From CAWCDJ01 sp963778675 (lineage in GTDB: Bacteria > Acidobacteriota > Terriglobia > Bryobacterales > Bryobacteraceae), in NCBI GenBank assembly GCA_963778675.1, contig CAVZVI010000011.1:1-64000 (forward strand): a DNA stretch of 64,000 bases, written 5' to 3'. Position 1 is the stretch's first letter. Every line of letters begins with the position of its first letter. Position numbers and translations under genes: made by a program. Shown piece after piece: positions 42,068 to 50,951 of the stretch. The notes under the pieces were generated by a model. The model was given only the letters and a program-made list of their open reading frames with translations, had not been told where the DNA came from and ran no database searches.

Positions 42068-43477
42068 CTAAACCAGATCGAACGCCTCACCAGGTGAAGG
42101 GATGGCCACCTCCAACCCGAATTCGGAATGGAGCAGCCGGCATAAGGTCTGGGCCTGTTGCGGCTCGCCATGCACCAGGAACACCTTTCGCAATCCTTTC
42201 GCCATGGGCCGGACCCACTCCAAAAGCTCCCGCTGGTCGGCATGCGCGCTCAACTCGTCGAGGCTCGAGATTTCCGCCCTGACCCGCATCGGCTCGCCGA
42301 AGATGCGGACTTCGGGCCATTTTTCGATCAGCTTCCGCCCCAGGGTGTCCTGAGCCTGGAAACCCGTGATCAGAACGGTATTGCGCGGGTCCTCGATGCC
42401 ATTCCGCAGATGATGCAGGATGCGCCCCTGCTCGGCCATGCCCGAGGCCGAAATAATGACGAACGGCCCGTGCAGGTCGTTCAGCCTCTTCGATTCCTCG
42501 GCCGTGCGGATATACTGCAGGCGCTTGAAGCCGAACGGATCCTCGCCGTTGAGCAGGTAGCTGCGCGTCTCGTCGTCGAAACATTCGGGGTGGGCGCGGT
42601 GCACGGCGGTCACGTTCACGGCCAGCGGGCTGTCCACGAAAATCGGGATGTTGGGGATCCGTTTCTGGTTGGCCAGCTGGTGCATCAGCAGCACCAGTTG
42701 CTGCGTGCGGCCTACCGCGAATGCCGGAACGATGATCCTCCCCCCGCGCCGCGCCGTGCGGTTGACGACGCTTTCCAGCTTGTTGATCACGTGGCCGACG
42801 TCTTTGTGCAGGCGGCCGCCGTAGGTGCTCTCCAGAATCAGGTACTCGGCCGGCTGCAGCGGTTCCGGGTCGCGGATGATCGGCAGCCCCGGCCGCCCCA
42901 CGTCGCCCGAAAAGGCCAGCCGGACGCGCGTGCCGTCGGTCGATTCGTGCAATACGACGAACGACGAGCCGAGAATGTGTCCCGCGTCGTAGGGCACGTA
43001 GTTCAAATCGTTCGCCAGCAGTTGCGGCGTGTGGTAGGGAACCGCCTGGAACAGGGGCAGCGTGCGTTCCGCGTCGGCCATCGTATAGAGCGGCTCCACG
43101 CGCCCGTTTTCCAGGCCCATCGCCTTGCGCTTTTCCAGCCGCTTATTGAGGAACTCCGCGTCTTTTTCCTGGATGTGCGCCGTGTCGCGCAGCATCCACT
43201 GGCACAGGTCGGTGCTCGCCGGCGTGCTGTAGATCGGCCCCGAAAAGCCGTTCTTCACCAGGCTGGGGAGGTTGCCGCTGTGGTCGATATGCGCGTGCGA
43301 AAGCACCACCGCGTCGATCGATGAGCCGGCAAACGGCAGGTTCCGGTTCTTGCGATCCGCGTCCTTCCGGCGTCCCTGGTTCAACCCGCAGTCGAGCAGG
43401 ATTCGCTTGCCCCCGGCTTCGACCAGGTGCATGGACCCCGTTACGCCGCCGGCCGCACCCCAAAACGTGACCTTCAT
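42068..43477 (-). CDS. beta-CASP metallo-beta-lactamase RNase
   Basis: 469 residues. The metallo-beta-lactamase core has DCGLNQGRRKDADRK and the Zn motif SHAHIDHSGNLPSLVKNGFS. A beta-CASP domain follows (RTQQLVLLMHQLANQKRIPN, VFVDSPLAVNVTAVHR), then the RMMBL motif TVLITGFQAQDTLGRKLI and a late SAHADQRELLEWVRP. This is the architecture of bacterial homologues of CPSF-73/RNase J-like exonucleases used in RNA processing. ATG 43477 has GGAGGT upstream, so it is preferred to the in-frame 43501. tRNA-Ala lies just upstream on the same strand. Confidence 0.9.
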   Translation of the reverse strand: MKVTFWGAAGGVTGSMHLVEAGGKRILLDCGLNQGRRKDADRKNRNLPFAGSSIDAVVLSHAHIDHSGNLPSLVKNGFSGPIYSTPASTDLCQWMLRDTAHIQEKDAEFLNKRLEKRKAMGLENGRVEPLYTMADAERTLPLFQAVPYHTPQLLANDLNYVPYDAGHILGSSFVVLHESTDGTRVRLAFSGDVGRPGLPIIRDPEPLQPAEYLILESTYGGRLHKDVGHVINKLESVVNRTARRGGRIIVPAFAVGRTQQLVLLMHQLANQKRIPNIPIFVDSPLAVNVTAVHRAHPECFDDETRSYLLNGEDPFGFKRLQYIRTAEESKRLNDLHGPFVIISASGMAEQGRILHHLRNGIEDPRNTVLITGFQAQDTLGRKLIEKWPEVRIFGEPMRVRAEISSLDELSAHADQRELLEWVRPMAKGLRKVFLVHGEPQQAQTLCRLLHSEFGLEVAIPSPGEAFDLV

Positions 43478-43556
43478 GATCCGGACCTCCGAAACCGCCA
43501 TGGTATCAGAGGCCGGCGCTGCGATTGGATGAAATTAAAAGCAGGAATTCAGAAAA

Positions 43557-43632
43557 TGGTGGACGAGATGGGATTCGAACCCACGACCCCGGCGTTGCGA
43601 ACGCCGTGCTCTCCCAGCTGAGCTACTCGCCC
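43557..43632 (-). tRNA. tRNA-Ala (anticodon CGC)
   Basis: A 76-nt gene with encoded CCA. The acceptor stem GGGCGAG/CTCGTCC contains the G3-U70 pair, the identity element for alanine. The D-arm (TAGCTCAGCTGGGAGAGC), anticodon loop TTCGCAA and T-arm with GGGTTCGAATCCC are all regular. The anticodon CGC reads GCG codons. Confidence 0.95.
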
Positions 43633-43699
43633 ACAGGCTCGACTGTAGTTTCAATATAACAGATCGCGCCTGCTGCCAGAAGCGCGGCGCCGCGTGGCT

Positions 43700-43933
43700 C
43701 TATTCGCCTTCCTGGTTATCGCCGCCGCGGCGGCTTTCCCAATACCGCTTCATTCTCGCCGAGACTTCCTGGCGTTCCTTCGAACTCATGGATTTGCGCC
43801 CCCGCCGTTTTCCGCTCTTCGGCACAGCCGGCATGGCGCCTCCAGTCCGCTGCAGTTCTTCCAGCGAGGCGATTACCCTCTCCAGCTTTTCCTTCTCGGC
43901 GTACAGTTCCTGTATCGCTTTATATAGATCCAT
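43700..43933 (-). CDS. small basic helical protein
   Basis: 77 residues. The N-terminal helix is charged and coiled-coil-like (MDLYKAIQELYAEKEKLERV, IASLEELQRTG). The C-terminal half is basic, with AVPKSGKRRGRKSMSSKERQ and ARMKRYWESRRG; KRRGRK resembles an AT-hook. Such proteins recur in Acidobacteria and may bind nucleic acid. It lies between tRNA-Ala and tatC. No ribosome site is obvious. Confidence 0.6.
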   Translation of the reverse strand: MDLYKAIQELYAEKEKLERVIASLEELQRTGGAMPAVPKSGKRRGRKSMSSKERQEVSARMKRYWESRRGGDNQEGE

Positions 43934-44024
43934 CGGTTTTGGCGTAACAGAGCCTTCCGCGCGGGATCGAGCGGAAGACTGATGTTACCCTGATCAACCG
44001 ATTATTTTCTATAGTCCTAAAAGT

Positions 44025-45062
44025 CTAGTGCATCAGGAAAGGCCAGTTTGGTACCACCCTATACCCGTAGCGCGTAATAGCCAGGTATATTACTACCGCT
44101 AGTAGAAGTAGTACGCTTATCGTAATCGTTAGGACCTTACCCCAAGGGAATCTCCGATTCTCCCGGTGCAATACCAGAAGATACGATGCGAAAATCCCTA
44201 CGTAGAAGAGCAGGCACATCGGGGTCGCGAACAACATCAGGTTGAAGACATCCGGCGTCGGAGTGATGACCGCGGCCAGAATGAAAATCCCGAGAATCGC
44301 GTAGCGGCTGTGCCGGAGCAGAAAAGCGGGGCTCAATATCCGCAACAGGGTCAGGAAAAAGATCAGAACCGGCAGTTCGAACACCAGTCCTACCCCGAGG
44401 ACAACGTTAACGAAGAGGTCGAAATACTCACTGATGGAGACCATCGGCCGGACGTAATTCCCCTGTCCGATGCTCAATAAGAAGGTCAAGCCGAAGCGAA
44501 ATACCACAAAATAAGCGAACACGCCGCCCAGAATAAATAGCCCGGCTGCGGTCAGAATAAAAGGCGCCGCCCATCTCCGCTCCCGCCGGTACAGACCCGG
44601 GGAGATGAACGCCCAAACCTGGTACAGAATCCATGGCGACGAGATGAAGATGGCTACCAGGATCGGCAGCTTGAACCAGATCACGTTGAACGATTCCATC
44701 GGCGTGACCTGCACCAGGGTGGGCTCGTAATGAAGAGCCGTGAGCGCCTGGATGGCGGGCCGCGACACGAAAGTCCACAGCGGGTTGCAGAACGTGAGGC
44801 TGAGGACCGCCGCGACTCCCACCCCCGCGATGGACTTCAGAATGCGCGAGCGCAGTTCCTCCAGGTGCTCCATGAACGACATGCGCAGCATGCCGTCATC
44901 GTCATCCCCCTCCTCCCCCGGGGGCGGGGGAGGAGATGGTGGAACCTTCGATCCGCCCAGGCGGCGGCGAACCTTATCAAGCGCGGTTTCGGCGCTGGGG
45001 GAGCCGGACATACTACCGGCTGCGGGAGCGCCTGCTCCCTGGTTCTCTTCAGAAATGCTCAT
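44025..45062 (-). CDS. tatC: twin-arginine translocase subunit TatC
   Basis: 345 residues, longer than the usual 250 because of an acidic, Pro-rich N-terminal extension (about 1-60, including PPSPPPPPGEEGDDDDG). The family core then begins with MSFMEHLEELRSRILKSIAG. Six transmembrane helices follow, with the conserved FKLPILVAIFISSPWILYQV, AFISPGLYRRERRWAAPFIL and the ELPVLIFFLTLLRILSP segment. It is the multispanning receptor for twin-arginine signal peptides. It starts 3 bp after tatA. Several proteins in this window (sulfatases, the PL22-like protein) carry twin-Arg-like signals and may be its substrates. Confidence 0.95.
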   Translation of the reverse strand: MSISEENQGAGAPAAGSMSGSPSAETALDKVRRRLGGSKVPPSPPPPPGEEGDDDDGMLRMSFMEHLEELRSRILKSIAGVGVAAVLSLTFCNPLWTFVSRPAIQALTALHYEPTLVQVTPMESFNVIWFKLPILVAIFISSPWILYQVWAFISPGLYRRERRWAAPFILTAAGLFILGGVFAYFVVFRFGLTFLLSIGQGNYVRPMVSISEYFDLFVNVVLGVGLVFELPVLIFFLTLLRILSPAFLLRHSRYAILGIFILAAVITPTPDVFNLMLFATPMCLLFYVGIFASYLLVLHRENRRFPWGKVLTITISVLLLLAVVIYLAITRYGYRVVPNWPFLMH

Positions 45063-45065
45063 GCG

Positions 45066-45551
45066 CTATGCTTTGTGTTCAGTCGTCGCGGAAGCGTGAT
45101 CGCTATGCCCGTCCGGAGCCGGATGCGAATGTTCGCCCGCCCCGTTCACGGCTGCCGGTTCCGTGCCGTGGGCGACAGTGCCCTCCGGCGGTACGGCTGA
45201 TGGTGATTCAGCGCCCTCAGGTGCGGATGCGCTTTCAGTGGATGGGTTGGAGGCAGTGGAATCGTAGGTTTCGGACCCGTATGAACCGTCGTAATTGGTC
45301 TCATACGATGAGTAGTCGTAATTGTAGGTGTCGTATTGATACTGATTGGTGATTTCCTTCAGCGATTCCTTTTCCTGCTCCAGGCTCTTCATTTCACGGT
45401 CGAACGTAGCTTTGAGTTCGTTCGACGCGCGGCGGAATTCGGTGATAGCTTTCCCCAGCGTTTTCCCCAGCTCCGGCAACTTCTTTGGACCGAATAGGAG
45501 CAGCGCCAGGAGAAAGATAAAAACCGTCTCCTGCCAGCCCAGCGGACCCAT
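45066..45551 (-). CDS. tatA: TatA/TatB-family translocase protein with an unusual C-terminal tail
   Basis: 161 residues. The N-terminal membrane helix and amphipathic hinge (LGWQETVFIFLLALLLFGPK, KLPELGKTLGKAITEFRRAS) are those of TatA/E. A charged helix follows (DREMKSLEQEKESLKEI), then a Tyr/Asp/Ser-rich tail (YQYDTYNYDYSSYETNYDGS) and a Pro/Ala/His-rich end. TatA pores plus TatC form the minimal translocase; no separate TatB is seen here. It forms an operon with tatC downstream. Confidence 0.9.
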   Translation of the reverse strand: MGPLGWQETVFIFLLALLLFGPKKLPELGKTLGKAITEFRRASNELKATFDREMKSLEQEKESLKEITNQYQYDTYNYDYSSYETNYDGSYGSETYDSTASNPSTESASAPEGAESPSAVPPEGTVAHGTEPAAVNGAGEHSHPAPDGHSDHASATTEHKA

Positions 45552-45635
45552 CGTTGTCTTCCTCCCGTGTGGATTTCTACCCCATCATAGCACGCGCCAT
45601 TTGGCCCCTCCCTGCCCTTGGGGCATGATGAAGGG

Positions 45636-46076
45636 ATGCCCGCCGATTGTCTTTTCTGCCGCATCGTGTCCGGCGAAGTGGAGGCTCCCATCGTGTTCGA
45701 GGACGCCGATTCGCTCGCTTTCCTCGACCACCGGCCGCTGTTTCCCGGCCATACGCTGCTGATTCCGCGGCGGCACTATCCTACCCTGATGGATTGCCCG
45801 CCCGACGCAACCGGCCGGCTCTTCTCCAACGCCAGCCTCTTGTGCCGCGCGATGGAAGACGCGCTGCAGGCCGCCGGCTCGTTCGTGGCGGTGAACAATC
45901 GCGTGAGCCAGAGCGTTCCCCACCTGCACATCCATGTGGTTCCACGCCGCCCCAAAGACGGACTGCGCGGTTTCTTCTGGCCGCGCGGCAAATACCGCGA
46001 CGCCGCCGAAATGGAATCTGTCCGCGCCGCCCTGCACGCGTACCTGGTGGGGCAGGCCTCCCGGCCCGCCGATTGA
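45636..46076 (+). CDS. HIT-family nucleotide hydrolase/transferase
   Basis: 146 residues from ATG 45636 (MPADCLFCRIVSGEVEAPIV); an in-frame 45618 ATG is less likely. The N-terminal C-x-x-C and a later conserved pair form the Zn-binding site of Hint-like members. The catalytic histidine triad is in SQSVPHLHIHVVPRR. Such proteins hydrolyse AMP-lysine or related nucleotide conjugates. It ends exactly where the convergent purE begins, with 0 bp between them. Confidence 0.9.
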   Translation: MPADCLFCRIVSGEVEAPIVFEDADSLAFLDHRPLFPGHTLLIPRRHYPTLMDCPPDATGRLFSNASLLCRAMEDALQAAGSFVAVNNRVSQSVPHLHIHVVPRRPKDGLRGFFWPRGKYRDAAEMESVRAALHAYLVGQASRPAD

Positions 46077-46568
46077 TCAGGTCAGCGTTTCCTTGAGAAT
46101 CTTTTCTCTCTGTTCCGCACGGAACTGCCGCAGCTTCTCCCGCAGCTCCGGCCGCGGCCCCGCCAGAATGGCGACCGCCAGCAGTGCCGCATTTCGTGCC
46201 CCCGGCGCCCCGATTGCCAGCGTCCCCACCGGGATCCCCGCCGGCATCTGCACCGTCGAGAGCAGCGAATCGAGGCCCTTCAGCGATGCGCTCTCCATCG
46301 GCACGCCCAGCACCGGCAGCACCGTGTGCGCCGCGCAGACGCCCGCCAGGTGCGCCGCCCCGCCGGCCGCCGCGATGATCACTTCGATGCCGCGCGGCTC
46401 CGCTTGCGCCACGTACGCGGCCGTCTCCGCCGGTGTGCGGTGCGCCGAGAGCACCCGGCACTCGTGTTCCACGCCGAACTTCGACAGCATCTCACCGGCC
46501 TGGCGCATCACCTCCCAGTCCGATTTGCTGCCCATCAGGATTGCGACCAGCGGTTTCGTGGAGGCCAT
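46077..46568 (-). CDS. purE: N5-carboxyaminoimidazole ribonucleotide mutase
   Basis: 163 residues. Shows the PurE signature near the N-terminus (VAILMGSKSDWEVMRQAGEM), the substrate loop CRVLSAHRTPAETAAYV and the VIIAAAGGAAHLAGVCAAHT segment with VLPVLGVPMESASLKGLDSL. It converts N5-CAIR to 4-carboxy-AIR in purine synthesis. It lies 3 bp after the isocitrate dehydrogenase gene on the same strand and is probably co-transcribed. purK is not in this window. Confidence 0.95.
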   Translation of the reverse strand: MASTKPLVAILMGSKSDWEVMRQAGEMLSKFGVEHECRVLSAHRTPAETAAYVAQAEPRGIEVIIAAAGGAAHLAGVCAAHTVLPVLGVPMESASLKGLDSLLSTVQMPAGIPVGTLAIGAPGARNAALLAVAILAGPRPELREKLRQFRAEQREKILKETLT

Positions 46569-46571
46569 GGG

Positions 46572-48023
46572 TTACTGTCCCTGGGCCAGGCTGAATCCGC
46601 TCTGGCCATTGAAGACCCGCAGTGTCTGGGTCAGCGCGATATCGATGCCAGCCTCCGCGATCCGCTTCTGCAGGTCAATGAGCGGCACCATCGCAGCGGC
46701 GCCCTCCGCCATGAACCGGCAGCGGAAGCTGTCCGTGCAGAAGGTCTCGGCCCGTCCCGCCGGCCATACTTTGACGCCGCGGTTGTCGATCATCTGCAGC
46801 ACGAGGCCCGGGCCCGCCAGTTTCTGCATCGCCGCGGCCAGCTCGTTCGGGTTGCGGGACGGCCAGTAGACGAAGATGTCCATGCCCTTCAACTCCATCG
46901 TGGGCGCCTGGGCGGAAGACGCCTTGTAAGCCGGAGTCGATGCGCTGCCCTCGGGACGGTGCGCGTACTGGACCGGCTTCAGACGGTTGGGCTTCTGCCC
47001 CAGCCGCGCGATCACCGCGCACGCAAACTCCTTCGTCCCGACCTTCTGCGTGCTGACGCCCTCGGTAAAGATGTCGTACGTGTGGACGCCATCTTCGATC
47101 GTGCGCAGCCACGCATTGTGTACCCGTGCGGCGACCTCGGGCTGGTTGATGTGGACCAGCATGAGCACCGAGCCCAGCAGCAGCCCCGAAGGATTTGCCA
47201 GGTTCTGTCCGGCGCGCCGCGGCGCCGACCCGTGGATCGCTTCGAACATCGCGCAATGCTCCCCGATGTTCGCCGACCCCGCCAGCCCGACCGACCCGGC
47301 AATCTGCGCCGCCACGTCCGAAAGAATGTCGCCGTACAGGTTCGGCATCACGATCACGTCGAACGCTTCCGGCGTGTCCGCCATCTTGGCCGCGCCGATA
47401 TCCACGATCCAGGCCTCTTTCTGGATCTCCGGATACTCCGCCGCGATTTCGTCGAAGACCTTGTGGAACAGGCCGTCCGTCATCTTCATGATGTTGTCCT
47501 TCATGAAGCAGGTGACCTTCTTGCGGTTGTGCAACTTCGCATATTCGAAAGCGTAGCGCACGATCTTCTCGCTGCCCGGCCGCGAAATCAGCTTGATGCA
47601 CGAGGTCACTTCCGGCGTCAGCTGGTATTCGATGCCCGCGTACAGGTCTTCTTCGTTCTCACGCACGATCACCACGTCCATGCCGGGGTGCTTGGTGTCG
47701 ACGAACGGATGGTAGGATACGCACGGCCGCACGTTGGCATACTGTCCGAGCGTTTTGCGCGTGGTCACGTTGAGGCTCTTGAAGCCCCCGCCCTGCGGCG
47801 TCGTGATCGGCGCCTTCAGGAACACCTGCGTGCGGAGCAACGACTCCCACGAGCTCGGTTCGATGCCGGCCGAATTGCCGCGCAAGTAAACCTTTTCACC
47901 AATTTCGATGGTCTCGATCTCGAGAGCCGCGCCGGCCGCCTCCAAAATCTGGAGCGTGGCGTTCATGATTTCCGGGCCGATGCCGTCGCCGTGGGCGACC
48001 GTGATTGGGGTTTTGACTGCCAT
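46572..48023 (-). CDS. icd: isocitrate dehydrogenase, Thermus-type with C-terminal extension
   Basis: 483 residues. The family core includes TVAHGDGIGPEIMNATLQIL, ENEEDLYAGIEYQLTPEVTS and the NAD(P)/metal region GLLLGSVLMLVHINQPEVAA. After residue about 345 comes a C-terminal extension like that of the Thermus and Rickettsia enzymes (MDIFVYWPSRNPNELAAAMQ and TFCTDSFRCRFMAEGAAAMV). It oxidises isocitrate to 2-oxoglutarate in the TCA cycle. NADP use is expected for this type but not proven by the sequence. It precedes purE by 3 bp. Confidence 0.9.
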   Translation of the reverse strand: MAVKTPITVAHGDGIGPEIMNATLQILEAAGAALEIETIEIGEKVYLRGNSAGIEPSSWESLLRTQVFLKAPITTPQGGGFKSLNVTTRKTLGQYANVRPCVSYHPFVDTKHPGMDVVIVRENEEDLYAGIEYQLTPEVTSCIKLISRPGSEKIVRYAFEYAKLHNRKKVTCFMKDNIMKMTDGLFHKVFDEIAAEYPEIQKEAWIVDIGAAKMADTPEAFDVIVMPNLYGDILSDVAAQIAGSVGLAGSANIGEHCAMFEAIHGSAPRRAGQNLANPSGLLLGSVLMLVHINQPEVAARVHNAWLRTIEDGVHTYDIFTEGVSTQKVGTKEFACAVIARLGQKPNRLKPVQYAHRPEGSASTPAYKASSAQAPTMELKGMDIFVYWPSRNPNELAAAMQKLAGPGLVLQMIDNRGVKVWPAGRAETFCTDSFRCRFMAEGAAAMVPLIDLQKRIAEAGIDIALTQTLRVFNGQSGFSLAQGQ

Positions 48024-48170
48024 AGCGGAACACTTAGGATATTGGAATGCTCAACACCACGCAACCCCATGAGCGCGGTGTTTGTCTACACCCGCATGGC
48101 TATGGAGCCGTCTGGAAGGGAATGCCGCGCCGGGCCTGTCAAGAAAATCTAGAATGGAAATATCCTTTCC

Positions 48171-49118
48171 ATGTCAACGGCACAAATTCGAACACCGCGG
48201 CTGGCGGCCGGGAACCGCCCGTTTGCGCGCTATGCCTGGGCCGTGCTGGGTTATAACGTGGCGGTGGCCCTTTGGGGTGCGTTCGTCAGGGCCACCGATT
48301 CCGGGGCCGGCTGCGGCAACCACTGGCCGCTGTGCCAGGGCGAAATCACCCCGCACTCCCCTACCCTCGCCACCATCATCGAGTTCACCCACCGCGCCAC
48401 CAGCGGCATCGACCTGATCCTGGTCGCGCTGCTCCTGGTGTGGGCCTTCCGGGCGTTTCCGAAACATCACCCGGCGCGTTTTGGTGCGGTGCTGTCGTCG
48501 GTCTTCCTGATGACCGAAGCGCTGCTGGGCGCATCCCTCGTGCTGCTCGAGCACGTTGCCAAAAACGCTTCGCCCAACCGTGCCTACTCGCTTTCCACGC
48601 ACCTCGTCAACACCTTGACCTTGCTGGCCTGCCTGACGCTCACGGCCTGGTGGGGCGCCGGAAAGCCGCGACTGCAATTCCACGGCAGGGCTGCCCGGCT
48701 GGCGGGAATCAGCGTAGCCGCGGTAGTGGTGCTGGGGGTCAGCGGGGCCATCGCGGCCCTGGGAGATACGCTTTTCCCGGCGGCTTCGCTGGCCGGCGGC
48801 CTGGCGCAGGATTTCAATCCCGCCTCCAGCATCTTCGTCCGCCTGCGCTGGGTACACCCGGTGCTCGCCGTGCTCTGCGGGGCCTGGCTTTTCTACTTCG
48901 GCCTGAACGCATTACGCCGGCTGGAGACCCGCCGCGCGGCCCTGCTGATGACCGGGGTCCTCGCCATCCAACTCCTGGCCGGCGCTGTAAATCTGCTGCT
49001 GCTCGCACCGGTCTGGACGCAGATCGTCCACCTTCTGATCGCCTACCTCTTGTGGATCTCTCTGGTGCTGCTCTGCGCCGCGATGCTCTCGGAACCCGCG
49101 GTTCCGCCCGCTGGCTAA
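48171..49118 (+). CDS. ctaA: heme A synthase (COX15/CtaA family)
   Basis: 315 residues with about eight helices. It has the N-terminal motif GAFVRATDSGAGCGNHWPLC and the paired His regions IEFTHRATSGIDLILVALLL and SLSTHLVNTLTLLACLTLTA, with RWVHPVLAVLCGAWLFYFGL in the second half. It converts heme O to heme A for cytochrome oxidase. Neither ctaB nor oxidase genes lie next to it. A TAGAAT element lies 17 nt before the ATG. Confidence 0.9.
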   Translation: MSTAQIRTPRLAAGNRPFARYAWAVLGYNVAVALWGAFVRATDSGAGCGNHWPLCQGEITPHSPTLATIIEFTHRATSGIDLILVALLLVWAFRAFPKHHPARFGAVLSSVFLMTEALLGASLVLLEHVAKNASPNRAYSLSTHLVNTLTLLACLTLTAWWGAGKPRLQFHGRAARLAGISVAAVVVLGVSGAIAALGDTLFPAASLAGGLAQDFNPASSIFVRLRWVHPVLAVLCGAWLFYFGLNALRRLETRRAALLMTGVLAIQLLAGAVNLLLLAPVWTQIVHLLIAYLLWISLVLLCAAMLSEPAVPPAG

Positions 49119-49145
49119 ACTTTTCCGCCGCCGCGGCCGATCTGA

Positions 49146-49775
49146 TTGCGTGTGAGATGCGCCCTGCTCCTGCTTGCCTGCCGCCTGCTAGCTCAGACGC
49201 CGCCCGCCGAAGCGTCCAAGACCGCCGCCGAACTACAGCGCGAGTCGATCGCCAAACAGAAGGAAGCGATCCGACAACAGGCAAAAGCCACCGGCGTGTG
49301 GCTGGTGCCGGGAGCCCCGGCGCCACAGGCCCCCTGCGATCCCATCGACAGCGTGGTGGTCAACCCCATCATCGATTCAGCCGCGAAGGCGCAGCAGTTG
49401 GACCCCGTTCTCGTGCGCGCGGTGATCGAACAGGAATCCGCTTTCAAGCCCTGCGCCGTCTCGGTCAAAGGCGCGGAGGGGTTGATGCAGCTCATGCCCG
49501 AGACCGCCGCGGATCTCTCGGTCGAAGACCCCTTCGACCCGAGGCAAAATATCGAGGGCGGCGCCAGATACCTGAAGCAGTTGATCGACAAATATAAAGG
49601 CAACCTGGAACAGGCCCTGGGCGCTTACAACGCCGGCCAGGGAACCGTGGACCAGGCGGGCAAGGTGCCGGATATTCCGGAGACTCGCGATTACGTCAAG
49701 GCCATCCTCGAGAAAGTGCGCCCTATGCGTACTGACCCGCCGAGTATCCAGACGCCCAGGCCCATTGAAAATTGA
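49146..49775 (+). CDS. lytic transglycosylase (SLT domain)
   Basis: 209 residues from TTG 49146; GTG at 49152 is an alternative. A short signal (RVRCALLLLACRLLAQ) is followed by a Lys/Gln-rich linker. The SLT/GH23 domain comes next: LDPVLVRAVIEQESAFKPCA with the catalytic Glu, VKGAEGLMQLMPETAADLSV, and NIEGGARYLKQLIDKYKGNL with EQALGAYNAGQGTVDQAG. It cleaves peptidoglycan glycan strands. Its 3' end overlaps the convergent flavoprotein gene by 53 bp. Confidence 0.85.
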   Translation: MRVRCALLLLACRLLAQTPPAEASKTAAELQRESIAKQKEAIRQQAKATGVWLVPGAPAPQAPCDPIDSVVVNPIIDSAAKAQQLDPVLVRAVIEQESAFKPCAVSVKGAEGLMQLMPETAADLSVEDPFDPRQNIEGGARYLKQLIDKYKGNLEQALGAYNAGQGTVDQAGKVPDIPETRDYVKAILEKVRPMRTDPPSIQTPRPIEN

Positions 49776-50901
49776 AGCCGCCAAGGTGCCCGGTAACATC
49801 CACCACTTCTCCGATGAAGTAGAGTCCCGGGCAGCGCCGCGCCTCGAAAGTCTTCGAAGACAGCTCCGCCGTATCCACACCCCCCGCCGTCACCTCGGCC
49901 TTCTCATACCCCTCGGTGCCCGCGGGTTGAAACACCCAGCGGTGGAAGCAGGCGGAGATCGCCTCGATTTCGCGGTCCGAGAGCGCCGCCGCCGGTTTGG
50001 ATAGGGCATGCAGCTCGAACCAGCGGTCGGCCAGCCGCTTGGGCAGGAAGCGGCTCACGATCGTGCGGGCCTCGGAGCGGTCGTGTTCCAGGCGGCGGTC
50101 CCGCAGCAAGGCCGTAAGGTCGACCCCGGGGAGCAGGTCGATGGCCACACTCCGGCCCTGCGCCCAGTAGGAGGAGGCCTGCAGAATCGCCGGTCCGCTC
50201 AGGCCGCGGTGCGTGAACAGCATCTTCTCGCGAAACGCCGCTCCGCCTGTTTCGGCGGTGACCAGGGCGGACACGCCCGCCAGCCCCTCGTATTTTCCGC
50301 GGTCGGCGGCGCTGAACGTCAGTGGCACCAGAGCCGGGCGGCATTCGATCACGTTCAATCCGAACTGGCGCGCCAGGCGATAACCGAAGGGAGTCGCTCC
50401 CGTCTTGGGAACGGAAAGGCCGCCCGTCGCTACGATCAGCGAACCTGCTTCCACCACGCCGCGGAGGGTATGGACCTCGAAGCGCGCGTTGCGGGTGACG
50501 CTGCGCACTTCGCAGCCGGTCTCGATGCGCACGCCGGCCGCGGCGCATTCCCGCTCCAGCATTCCCAAGATGTCACCGGCCGAGCGATCGCAAAACAGTT
50601 GGCCGAGGGTCTTTTCGTGGTACGGGATGGCGTGCCGCTCCACCATGCGCAGGAAATCCTCGGGCCGGTAACGGGCCAGGGCCGATTTGGCGAAGTGCGG
50701 GTTGGCGGAAAGGAAGTTCTCGGGCCGGGTCTGCAGGTTGGTGAAGTTGCAGCGGCCGCCTCCGGAGATCAACACCTTGCGCCCGATCCGCGGATTGTGT
50801 TCCAGCACGACCACGCTGCGGCCGCGTTTGCCGGCTTCGATGGCGCACATCAATCCGGCCGCGCCGCCGCCGAGGATCGCTACATCCCGCGAGGATGCCA
50901 T
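49723..50901 (-). CDS. BaiN/HI0933-family FAD-dependent oxidoreductase
   Basis: 392 residues. The N-terminal FAD-binding Rossmann motif is GGGAAGLMCAIEAGKRGRSV. The family signature GRKVLISGGGRCNFTNLQTR follows, with LIVATGGLSVPKTGATPFGY later and the C-terminal YFIGEVVDVTGHLGGFNFQW. This is the HI0933 (NAD(P)/FAD-dependent oxidoreductase, BaiN/RdsA) type, whose physiological substrate is usually unknown. It overlaps the transglycosylase gene at its 3' end. Confidence 0.9.
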   Translation of the reverse strand: MASSRDVAILGGGAAGLMCAIEAGKRGRSVVVLEHNPRIGRKVLISGGGRCNFTNLQTRPENFLSANPHFAKSALARYRPEDFLRMVERHAIPYHEKTLGQLFCDRSAGDILGMLERECAAAGVRIETGCEVRSVTRNARFEVHTLRGVVEAGSLIVATGGLSVPKTGATPFGYRLARQFGLNVIECRPALVPLTFSAADRGKYEGLAGVSALVTAETGGAAFREKMLFTHRGLSGPAILQASSYWAQGRSVAIDLLPGVDLTALLRDRRLEHDRSEARTIVSRFLPKRLADRWFELHALSKPAAALSDREIEAISACFHRWVFQPAGTEGYEKAEVTAGGVDTAELSSKTFEARRCPGLYFIGEVVDVTGHLGGFNFQWAWASGYSAGQYA

Positions 50902-50951
50902 ATCCCCCTATTCTGGCAGCGCGCGACACTGGTATGCTGGCGGGGGACACG

